Origin: Pontimonas sp.
GTDB lineage: Bacteria > Actinomycetota > Actinomycetes > Actinomycetales > Microbacteriaceae
Assembly: GCA_021741945.1 (NCBI GenBank)
Contig: JAIOWV010000040.1
Coordinates: 1 to 10,032, forward strand
DNA length: 10,032 nucleotides
Reading direction: 5' to 3'
Within the stretch, counting starts at the first letter, position 1. The number at the start of each line of letters is the position of its first letter. The notes beneath the pieces were generated by a model that did no database searches, was not told where the DNA came from, and saw only the letters and a program-made list of their open reading frames with translations. Position numbers and translations under genes: made by a program. Below are positions 1 to 6,669 of this stretch, piece by piece.

Positions 1-2008
1 CTCGCTCTCCGAGGTCTCCTAAGAAAAGACCGGAGAGGCACTCTTTGCAGTCTTGGCCTGGTCTCACCTCAAGCACGACACTCGAATCATTACCTGGTGA
101 CCCGAGAGGCGCTCGGTCAGGCCAAACCACGGAGAGCGAGTAACCCCCCAGCGACGAATTGTCCCCCTTGGTTACCAGGCGATGGGTTGCCCCTCCGGCG
201 ACCAAGGCATCGATGATTCGCTGGTCCGCCTCGTTCTCGGGCGGACCAGTCCACAACTCCCGCGTCCTACCCACAAGCGCTGGCCAGCCCGTCACATGGT
301 CTTTGTCAAAGTGCGTCAGCACCACGAGATCTAGCTTGGTAACACCCAAGAGCGACAAACACTGCTCGAGCCGGCCGGGGAACTCCCCTGCGTCAATGAG
401 TGCATAGGCGCCCTTGGACTGAATCACGAGGGCGTCGCCCTGGCCAACATCACACTGAGCCATCGTCCACTGCTCGGGGACGCTCGCGCGCACCGCCCAC
501 GAGGGAAGGAAATAGAGCAGGACGACCGCAACCAGCGTTGCCGAGGCAACGGCCCCCAAGGCTCCCGCGCGAAAGCGGTGCTCGCCACGGCGCATGAGTA
601 GCCAAGCTAGGCCGCCGTATCCGATGACACCTGTGGCCAGGGCACCCCACCAGCCCGAGGGCCACGGAAGAGTTGCAACGCCTGTCCCTGCAAGCACCCT
701 GCCAAGACCGGCAATAAAAGACGAGGGAACCCATGCCACCGCAGTAACAGCGTCGGCAAGACCTGGCGCTACGGGCCCAAGAAGGCAGGCCACCAGCCCC
801 AGGATTGTTGCCACTGGCGCTAGCGGCGCAGCCACCGCGTTCGCCAGAACACCCCACACAGGAATCACCGGGTTGAGGAGAATCAAGAGAGGCTGGCAGG
901 CCACTTGGGCGGCAATGGGAAGCGCGACCACGAGGGCAATAGCTGGATGCAGGACCTTGGAGAGCACCGCAGTGAGTGGTGCAACAGCAATCAGGATTCC
1001 GCCGGTCGCAACGACTGACAGCGCGAAAGCAAAGTCCGTCGACAACCAGGGATTCCAGGCCAGTAGCAGGAGCACTGTGGTGCCAAGAACAGGAATGCCC
1101 CGCACGGGTTGCGAGGCTGCCAGAAATATCAGCACAATCGACGCCATTATTGCCGCCCTGACGATGCTGGGTTCAGGGGTAACGAGCGTCACGAACCCCA
1201 CGAGCGCTAGGACGCCGGCAATCATGCGCGGCCACACCCCGCCCCCGCACAGGGCCACAATCGCCACGACGATGGCAACAACCACGGCGCAATTGGCGCC
1301 TGAGACGGCAACGAGGTGGCTCAGCGACGTGTCCCGCATGGCCTGGGTCAGGCCTGGGTCAACAGCGCTCGTGTCACCGATGGCGAGACCCGGCAACAAC
1401 CTGCCCCCATCGCCCCCAAATGCACTGGAGCGCTCAGAGAACGCTTCGCGCAGACCATCAGTGGCCAGCAAGAAGCCGCCTGGTCTCTCCCAAAACTGTG
1501 CCCCAGGCTCGACGAAGAGCAGCCAGCTCTCGTTGTCCCAAGGGTCTGCTCTCGCAAGCTGGGCCTGAAGGGCCACTTCAGCGCCCAGAGCCTGGCGAAG
1601 TTCGCCCAGGTCACCAATGACTCGGACCGGCACAGGCCCTCTTGCTAAGGCCTGCCCGTCCAGGGCGAGGAGCGTCGCCGGGGCGCTCTTATCTCCTGGC
1701 ATAAAGGTGCCGCTAAGTCTTACGGCTGCGTGGACGTCCTCGCCATCGAGAGCGAGCAGGGCAGCTTGATCGCGTGTGGTGGAGCCCCAGGCAACCGCCC
1801 CCACCATCACCGTCGCGACCAATAGTGCTGGCACAAAAGTGCCAATCCATGTCGCCGAGGTCAGTCGTGAGGCGAGAACAAGGACAAGCGCCAACCCAAT
1901 GCCCACGAGAACTAGCCAGGCGGATGGCCGCGCCCATGTTCCCAGAGCACAGGCGAGCCATCCTGCCCCCGCAAGCGGGAGCATGCGGAAGTCCCGCAGC
2001 GCCCTCAC
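1..2008 (-). CDS. comEC: ComEC/Rec2 family DNA-uptake channel protein, partial (C-terminus beyond left edge)
   Basis: ComEC is the membrane channel that carries single-stranded DNA into the cell during natural transformation. The frame opens at a GTG (2008-2006) and stays open to the left edge, giving 669 codons. Hydrophobic segments fill roughly residues 12-75. A soluble OB-fold-like stretch (about 85-190) follows. The polytopic competence domain begins near residue 203, with GLAIGD at 207-212 and HLVAVSGAN at 231-239, matching the family's HLxAxSGxN/H signature. A metallo-beta-lactamase-like domain starts near 515, with DVGQGDA at 520-526 and the metal-site motif THFDKDH at 565-571. Visible sequence ends in LFLGDLGER, where relatives have the later GDL(G/S)E motif, so only the end of this domain is missing. 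The GTG overlaps the comEA stop by 4 bases (GTGA), so translation is probably coupled. The usual length is 750-800 residues. Identification is firm; competence of this organism is inference. Confidence 0.93.
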   Translation of the reverse strand, partial: MRALRDFRMLPLAGAGWLACALGTWARPSAWLVLVGIGLALVLVLASRLTSATWIGTFVPALLVATVMVGAVAWGSTTRDQAALLALDGEDVHAAVRLSGTFMPGDKSAPATLLALDGQALARGPVPVRVIGDLGELRQALGAEVALQAQLARADPWDNESWLLFVEPGAQFWERPGGFLLATDGLREAFSERSSAFGGDGGRLLPGLAIGDTSAVDPGLTQAMRDTSLSHLVAVSGANCAVVVAIVVAIVALCGGGVWPRMIAGVLALVGFVTLVTPEPSIVRAAIMASIVLIFLAASQPVRGIPVLGTTVLLLLAWNPWLSTDFAFALSVVATGGILIAVAPLTAVLSKVLHPAIALVVALPIAAQVACQPLLILLNPVIPVWGVLANAVAAPLAPVATILGLVACLLGPVAPGLADAVTAVAWVPSSFIAGLGRVLAGTGVATLPWPSGWWGALATGVIGYGGLAWLLMRRGEHRFRAGALGAVASATLVAVVLLYFLPSWAVRASVPEQWTMAQCDVGQGDALVIQSKGAYALIDAGEFPGRLEQCLSLLGVTKLDLVVLTHFDKDHVTGWPALVGRTRELWTGPPENEADQRIIDALVAGGATHRLVTKGDNSSLGGYSLSVVWPDRAPLGSPGNDSSVVLEVRPGQDCKECLSGLFLGDLGER

Positions 2009-2703
2009 GGAACGACCAGCGAGCGAAACCCTTCCAGGGTTGCGGGGCCGATCCCTGAAACAGCCAAAACGTCGTCAACACTCGTGAACGGGCCGTTCGC
2101 CTCACGCCAGGCGATGATGCGGGCTGCTGTCGCGGGACCAACCCTCGGGAGGGTCTCTAGTTCGGCGCTGGTGCCCCTCGACAGGCTTACCAGTCCTGGC
2201 GTGGCCTCGCCGGGGGCTACCGCCGGTTCGTCTCCAAGGGCTGGCACGACAATCTGTTCTCCGTCGAAGAGCACACGGGCCAAGTTGATCCCGGTGAGGA
2301 CCGCATCCTCTGTAGCACCGCCGGCTTTCGCCAGAGCATCAACAATGCGGGAGTTTTCGGGAAGCTCAATCACCCCGGGTGATTCGACGGCCCCGACAAC
2401 GTGGACCATCACCGTCGGTGCCGCGGGCGCGGGTAAATTCCCTTCGTCGGCCACCGGCTGGCTTGCCACAACAACACTGGGCATTGGAGTCGCGGATCGA
2501 AAGATGTGAGAACCCACGGCGACGACAACGATGAGCGCCACCAGACCGAGGGCGGCACCGAGGGCTACGCTCCACCGGTTGCGGGGGGCTCCTGGCGGCC
2601 TGTCGAAGTAGTCCTCTTCAAGGCCTTCGTCAACAGAGTCGACAAGTCTCGAGGGGCTACTAGTGCTTTCGAGGAAATCCCATAGTGTTTGCCTGGCTGT
2701 CAC
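2005..2703 (-). CDS. comEA: ComEA family competence DNA-binding protein
   Basis: ComEA is the membrane-anchored double-stranded DNA receptor that hands DNA to ComEC. The protein has 232 residues: a short acidic cytoplasmic N-terminus (1-43), one membrane helix (about 45-68), a Pro/Ala-rich linker, an SLBB/ligand-binding-like domain (about 98-155, with VHVVGAVESPGV), a second linker, and a C-terminal pair of helix-hairpin-helix motifs (LPRVGPATAARI at 185-196, VSGIGPATLEGF at 215-226) that bind the DNA backbone. Length and domain order match Gram-positive ComEA. The start is GTG at 2703; the same frame has a TAA stop 12 bases upstream, so no earlier start is possible. No ribosome-binding site is visible. 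A TAATCT hexamer lies 6 bases upstream, which suggests a leaderless mRNA. The gene follows leuS after 87 bases and overlaps comEC by 4 bases. Confidence 0.95.
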   Translation of the reverse strand: MTARQTLWDFLESTSSPSRLVDSVDEGLEEDYFDRPPGAPRNRWSVALGAALGLVALIVVVAVGSHIFRSATPMPSVVVASQPVADEGNLPAPAAPTVMVHVVGAVESPGVIELPENSRIVDALAKAGGATEDAVLTGINLARVLFDGEQIVVPALGDEPAVAPGEATPGLVSLSRGTSAELETLPRVGPATAARIIAWREANGPFTSVDDVLAVSGIGPATLEGFRSLVVP

Positions 2704-2709
2704 AGGGTG

Positions 2710-2715
2710 AGATTA
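2710..2715 (-). promoter_or_regulatory. Candidate -10 box of a leaderless comEA(-comEC) promoter
   Basis: Read on the minus strand, TAATCT is followed by exactly 6 bases (CACCCT) and then the GTG of comEA. Transcription would start on the G of the start codon. No convincing -35 lies 16-19 bases upstream (best CCTGAG), which is common in actinobacterial promoters. The same spacing occurs before leuS, pabB and pabC. No poly-T hairpin terminator is visible in the 87-base leuS-comEA gap, so read-through from leuS is also possible. Confidence 0.45.
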
Positions 2716-2790
2716 GACCTGCGATTTACGACCTCAGGGGCTGTGGGCGCAGAGCTCAAAGAGGAGCATCAACGGTCGTCTTGTGGACGG

Positions 2791-5319
2791 CTAGTCAGCG
2801 ACGTTGATGGCCACAACCTTGGGGGCGCGCACCACTACGTTGACGACAGTCTTGCCCGAAAGCGCCCTCTGGATGGCCTCTGTGCCAAGCGCGAGCTTTT
2901 CCAGTTCATCGGCGGAGATGTTCGGAGAGACATCCACACGATCTCGGACTTTGCCGTTGATCTGGATAATGGCCGTCACAGAATCTTCAACAAGCAGGCT
3001 CGGGTCGGCCTCTGGCCAAATCTGCAGGGCAACGCTGGGCTGGTGGCCAAGACGCTCCCACATGTCCTCAGCGGTGTGAGGGGCAAACATAGACAACGCG
3101 AGTGCGATCGCCTCGGTGGCCTCCCGAACCGCAGGATCCGCCCCACCAGCCCCCGTGTCAATGGCTTTCCGCGTGTGGTTCACCATTTCCATCGTTCTGG
3201 CCACCGCAACATTGAACTTGAAGGCTTCGATCAGGCCAGGAACATCGGCCAGGAAACGGTGCAACGCTCGGCGCAACTCAACATCGCCGCCCTCGGGTGA
3301 GGTTCCTGGTGCGCTAGTCACATCGCCTGAGAGTCGCCATGCCCTGGCCAAGAACTTCTGTGATCCCACCGGTGAAACATCGCGCCAGTCGATGTCATCC
3401 TCCGGCGGGCCAGCAAAGGCCATAGTCAGACGAACGGCGTCGACGCCATAGGCGTCGAGCTCCTCGGAGAAGTAGACCAGGTTGCCCTTCGACTTACTCA
3501 TTTTGGCGCCATCGAGAATGACCATTCCCTGGTTCAAAAGCGAACTAAAGGGCTCTTCAAAATCCAGATAGCCAAGATCATGAAGCACTTTGGTGATGAA
3601 GCGCGCATAGAGCAGGTGGAGAATTGCATGCTCAACACCGCCGACATACTGATCAACAGGCGCCCACTGCTTCACTTTTTCGACATCGAAGGCCTGGGTG
3701 TCATCGTGGGCGCTCAAGAATCGCAAGAAATACCATGAGCTATCCACGAAGGTGTCCATGGTGTCAGCGTCTCTGGTGACAGCGACACCGTTGTGGGTCT
3801 GGTTCACCCACTCAGAGACCGCACCAAGGGGCGAGGAGCCCTGCGGCTTGAGGTCGAGTCCTTCTGTGGCCGGCAACAACACCGGGAGTTGATCCTGCGG
3901 GACCGGAATCTCTTCCCCGTCTGGCCCATACATAATCGGAATCGGGGTACCCCAGAAGCGTTGCCTAGAAATCAGCCAGTCCCGGAGGCGATACGTGGTG
4001 GCCCGTCGGCCGGTTCCCTTGGCCTCAAGGTCGTCAATAATTCGGGCGATGGCCTCGGCTTTGCCAAGCCCATCCAGGGCGCCAGAGTTGACCATGACGC
4101 CATCGCCAGCTAGCGCCACGCGAGTAATCGCCGGATCGCGCTCGGCGAGCGAACCCAGTTCGTCACCCTCGTGGGTCGGGTCCAGAACCACCCGAATCGG
4201 CAAATCAAAAGTCAGCGCGAAGTCCAGGTCACGTTGGTCGTGGGCCGGGACCGCCATAATGGCGCCTGTGCCGTAATCAGCCAAGACATAGTCAGCAACC
4301 CAGATGGGAAGTCGCTCACCGTTGACCGGGTTCGTGGCATAGCGCTCGAGGAAAACGCCGGTCTTCTCACGGCTGGCGTCCTGCCGGTCGATTTCAGACG
4401 TGCGCTGGGTTCGCTCGAGATAGTTCCTAAACGCGGCAGTGACCTCATCGCTAGCGCCCTGCACCAGCTCTTCGGCAAGATCTGAATCGGGTGCCACCAC
4501 CATGAAGGTTGCCCCATAGAGGGTGTCAGGCCTCGTCGTGAAGACGGTGAGCGGGGTGTCCCTTCCCTCAATGGCAAACTCAACCTCAGCGCCCTGTGAG
4601 CGGCCGATCCAGTTGCGCTGCATGGCGAGCACCTTGGCGGGCCAGCGACCCTCGAGAGTATCGAGGTCATCGAGCAGGCGATCGGCGTAATCAGTGATCT
4701 TGAAATACCACTGGGTCAGCTTCTTCTTGACCACCATTGCGCCACTGCGGTCAGAGGTGCCATCGGGCAACACCTGCTCATTAGCAAGCACTGTCTGATC
4801 AACAGGATCCCAGTTGACCCAGGAGTCCTTGCGATAGGCAAGGCCTTTTTCATAGAGGGTCAAGAAAAGCCACTGGTTCCAGCGGTAATACTCGGGATCA
4901 GAAGTGTGAAGAACGCGGGTCCAGTCGAAGGATGCCGCGTAACGCTTCATCGAAGCTTTCTGCTGGGCGATGTTTTGGTAGGTCCACTCCCTGGGATCAA
5001 CCCCACGCTTGATGGCAGCGTTTTCCGCGGGCAAGCCAAACGAGTCCCAACCAATGGGGTGAAGCACTTGATAACCGCGAAGACGCCAATACCGTGCGAC
5101 TACGTCACCGAGTGCATAGACCTCAGCGTGACCCATGTGAAGATCCCCGGAAGGGTAGGGAAACATGTCCAAGACATATTTCTTCGGCCTAGGGTCATCG
5201 GTATCGGGGACAGTAAAGGGCTCCGTTGCATCCCAGATTGCCGACCACTTGGCTTCCATGGCTCGGAAGTCATAGGCGCCCTCGTGCTCGGTTGCAGGGC
5301 TATCGGGGCTGGTAGTCAC
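2791..5319 (-). CDS. leuS: Leucyl-tRNA synthetase (LeuRS), bacterial type
   Basis: LeuRS activates leucine with ATP and loads it on tRNA-Leu in the cytoplasm. The 842-residue product is close to E. coli length (860). Class I landmarks are in order: the HIGH-equivalent HMGH at 61-64 after FPYPSGDL, the CP1 editing domain with TTRPDTLYG at 261-269 and GTGAIMAVPAHDQRD at 350-364, the catalytic segment DSSWYFLRF at 526-534, and KMSKS at 606-610. The anticodon-binding and C-terminal tRNA-contact domains follow, including IIQINGKVRDR at 784-794. The cysteines of the zinc-binding insertion seen in E. coli (around NWCP...) are absent: the matching stretch reads NWDPVDQTVLANEQV and DGTSDRSG. The start is GTG at 5319, 3 bases after the pabB stop and in the same frame. 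No Shine-Dalgarno sequence is evident, but a TATTCT box sits 6 bases upstream. A Met at residue 21 is too close to the core to be a better start. Confidence 0.98.
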   Translation of the reverse strand: MTTSPDSPATEHEGAYDFRAMEAKWSAIWDATEPFTVPDTDDPRPKKYVLDMFPYPSGDLHMGHAEVYALGDVVARYWRLRGYQVLHPIGWDSFGLPAENAAIKRGVDPREWTYQNIAQQKASMKRYAASFDWTRVLHTSDPEYYRWNQWLFLTLYEKGLAYRKDSWVNWDPVDQTVLANEQVLPDGTSDRSGAMVVKKKLTQWYFKITDYADRLLDDLDTLEGRWPAKVLAMQRNWIGRSQGAEVEFAIEGRDTPLTVFTTRPDTLYGATFMVVAPDSDLAEELVQGASDEVTAAFRNYLERTQRTSEIDRQDASREKTGVFLERYATNPVNGERLPIWVADYVLADYGTGAIMAVPAHDQRDLDFALTFDLPIRVVLDPTHEGDELGSLAERDPAITRVALAGDGVMVNSGALDGLGKAEAIARIIDDLEAKGTGRRATTYRLRDWLISRQRFWGTPIPIMYGPDGEEIPVPQDQLPVLLPATEGLDLKPQGSSPLGAVSEWVNQTHNGVAVTRDADTMDTFVDSSWYFLRFLSAHDDTQAFDVEKVKQWAPVDQYVGGVEHAILHLLYARFITKVLHDLGYLDFEEPFSSLLNQGMVILDGAKMSKSKGNLVYFSEELDAYGVDAVRLTMAFAGPPEDDIDWRDVSPVGSQKFLARAWRLSGDVTSAPGTSPEGGDVELRRALHRFLADVPGLIEAFKFNVAVARTMEMVNHTRKAIDTGAGGADPAVREATEAIALALSMFAPHTAEDMWERLGHQPSVALQIWPEADPSLLVEDSVTAIIQINGKVRDRVDVSPNISADELEKLALGTEAIQRALSGKTVVNVVVRAPKVVAINVAD

Positions 5320-5322
5320 CGG

Positions 5323-6657
5323 TCAAGAATACTCAACTTGGGCGTGGCCTAGCGCGCGAAGAAACGGCATCGCCTTGATTCCCACCTCAGCTATTTCGCT
5401 GCCGGGCTCGCTGAGTGCCGTGATGCCACCCCCAACGCCAAGAGTCATGGAGTCCGCGGTGATCACAGCCGTGCGAATCGTCATCGCCAGAGTGGCGCTG
5501 CCATCAGCCCGCCACACGCCAATAATTCCGGAGTAATAACCCCGCGGGCCGCTCTCCCACTGCCCGAGTAACTCAACGGCACGACGCTTAGGCGCTCCAG
5601 TCATTGAACCGGCGGGGAAGGTGGCATCCAGCACATCGACGAGGTCGGCACCCCGTCGCAGCTCGCCAGTGACGGTGCTGACTAATTGGTGAACCGAGGC
5701 ATAGCTTTCGACAAGGAGAAGTTCGGGAACACTGACAGTTCCGACCTCGCAGACGTGGGAGAGGTCATTGCGCATCAAGTCAACAATCATCAGGTTTTCG
5801 GCGCGCTCTTTGTCGCTCTCCAGAAGCTCTGCTGCAAGGCGCTGGTCCTCTTCGGGATCCGCGCCCCGAGGCCTCGTTCCCTTGATGGGACGCGTGGTGA
5901 CCACCCCCTCAGGGGTGATATCCAAAAATGTCTCCGGCGATGCACACACGAGGCTGAGCTCCCCGGTGCGCAACAAGGCCTGGTGGTGGGTGGGATTACT
6001 CTGGCGAATTACCCGGTGCAGAGCGATCGGATCAATATCGGCCTCCACGCGAAGCTGTGTGGTCACGCACAGCTGATACGCATCGCCCTCCGTAATTGCA
6101 TCCTGGGCGGAAAAAATCATTCGACGGTAGTCGTCAGTGGAATCTCGCCACACCACCGGTGGCCTATCAGGCAACACCGGAGGGCCCTGCGCCGGGGCAT
6201 CAGCGAGCACGCTCACTACGCCAGCTCGCCACTGGGCAAGTTCGCCGTCCCAGCCGGAGCCCAATGCGTAAAGCGAGAGCTCCCCCGTCTTGTGATTGAC
6301 CGCAACGAGGCGATCAAGGCGCAACGCCCGGGGCTTCAGGGTGCCCGCGCGCGCCGCTAATCCAAGAGTCTCTGTACCCAGCTCGTAGGGCATCACCAGC
6401 ACGATCCCCAGTGGCAGCGAGCCCACAGGGACAGAGCTCCCGGGGGCAAGGTCTCGGTGCGCCGAGCGCAACGATTCCCGCCAAGAGACCCCCCCTATAT
6501 CAATGAGAACTCCCGACCCCAAGTAGCTGAACCCGCGACCGCGCTCGCCGTGGTCGTCAAACCACACGGCGTGGGGGTCATCGCCATACAAAGCAGCGAA
6601 AGCGTCAGCGATCTCGATGCGCTGGTTCAGAGGGTGCCAAAGAAGCTCCATCGTCAT
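5323..6657 (-). CDS. pabB: Aminodeoxychorismate synthase component I (chorismate-binding enzyme)
   Basis: PabB adds ammonia to chorismate to give 4-amino-4-deoxychorismate, the precursor of p-aminobenzoate and folate; the ammonia normally comes from the glutaminase PabA/TrpG, which is not in this window. The protein has 444 residues (E. coli 453). The C-terminal chorismate-binding domain (about 170-435) shows GDAYQL at 191-196, SPETFL at 240-245, PIKGTRPRG at 257-265, DLMRNDL at 293-299, FPAGSMTGAPK at 347-357 and GGGI at 409-412. Lys259 in PIKGT marks PabB; TrpE has Ala there. The next gene outward, pabC, supports this. The start is drawn at ATG 6657. A second ATG two codons later (6651) has an AAGG 8 bases upstream and would be the better start if the mRNA carries a leader. 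TAGGCT placed 6 bases before 6657 instead fits leaderless initiation at the first ATG. Confidence 0.92.
   Translation of the reverse strand: MTMELLWHPLNQRIEIADAFAALYGDDPHAVWFDDHGERGRGFSYLGSGVLIDIGGVSWRESLRSAHRDLAPGSSVPVGSLPLGIVLVMPYELGTETLGLAARAGTLKPRALRLDRLVAVNHKTGELSLYALGSGWDGELAQWRAGVVSVLADAPAQGPPVLPDRPPVVWRDSTDDYRRMIFSAQDAITEGDAYQLCVTTQLRVEADIDPIALHRVIRQSNPTHHQALLRTGELSLVCASPETFLDITPEGVVTTRPIKGTRPRGADPEEDQRLAAELLESDKERAENLMIVDLMRNDLSHVCEVGTVSVPELLLVESYASVHQLVSTVTGELRRGADLVDVLDATFPAGSMTGAPKRRAVELLGQWESGPRGYYSGIIGVWRADGSATLAMTIRTAVITADSMTLGVGGGITALSEPGSEIAEVGIKAMPFLRALGHAQVEYS
5326..5331 (-). promoter_or_regulatory. Candidate -10 box of a leaderless leuS promoter inside the end of pabB
   Basis: On the minus strand TATTCT, formed by the Tyr443 and Ser444 codons of pabB, is followed by 6 bases (TGACCG, which begins with the pabB stop) and then the leuS GTG. 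The geometry equals that of the other three uncoupled starts here. No clear -35 is visible. If real, leuS can be transcribed independently of pabB. Confidence 0.45.
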
Positions 6658-6662
6658 AGCCT
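6657..6662 (+). promoter_or_regulatory. Candidate -10 box of a leaderless pabC promoter
   Basis: TAGCCT at 6657-6662 is followed by a second TAGCCT (6663-6668) and then the pabC ATG. The first copy has the 6-base spacing to the start codon expected for transcription starting on the A of ATG. GTGCCA at 6634-6639 matches 4 of 6 bases of the TTGACA -35 consensus with a 17-base spacer. The hexamer begins inside the start codon of pabB on the other strand. Confidence 0.5.
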
Positions 6663-6663
6663 T

Positions 6664-6669
6664 AGCCTA
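6664..6669 (-). promoter_or_regulatory. Candidate -10 box of a leaderless pabB promoter
   Basis: On the minus strand TAGGCT (6669 down to 6664) is followed by AAGGCT and then the pabB ATG. It mirrors the pabC box across the 11-base gap and starts on the first base pair of the pabC start codon. No convincing -35 is seen upstream, which would lie inside pabC. The AAGG within the spacer could alternatively act as a weak ribosome-binding site for the second ATG of pabB if transcription starts further upstream. Confidence 0.45.

Noticed and set aside
594..1568. A 324-codon plus-strand open frame opposite comEC
   Set aside because: It is rich in Ala, Thr, Pro and Arg with no domain, lies wholly antisense to the membrane domain of comEC, and is the expected shadow of hydrophobic GC-rich codons. 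The minus-strand frame carries clear ComEC motifs throughout.
1713..2141. A 142-codon minus-strand frame spanning the comEA/comEC junction
   Set aside because: It is out of frame with both genes. The correct comEC frame starts at GTG 2008 and has convincing family motifs.
2704..2790. Possible terminator or leader (T-box type) in the leuS-comEA gap
   Set aside because: No GC-rich hairpin followed by a T-run is visible on the minus strand, and 87 bases after leuS is too short and wrongly placed for a T-box. GAGCTC is only a 6-base palindrome.
2689..3300. A 203-codon plus-strand open frame over the leuS 3' end
   Set aside because: It is antisense to conserved LeuRS sequence and shows no recognisable motif, start signal or matching neighbour.
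3738..3748. A CTATCCACG sequence resembling a DnaA box
   Set aside because: It is a single imperfect match inside leuS coding sequence, with no cluster, AT-rich stretch or origin genes nearby.
5686..6360. A 224-codon plus-strand open frame opposite pabB
   Set aside because: It covers the conserved PabB catalytic core on the other strand and has no domain of its own.
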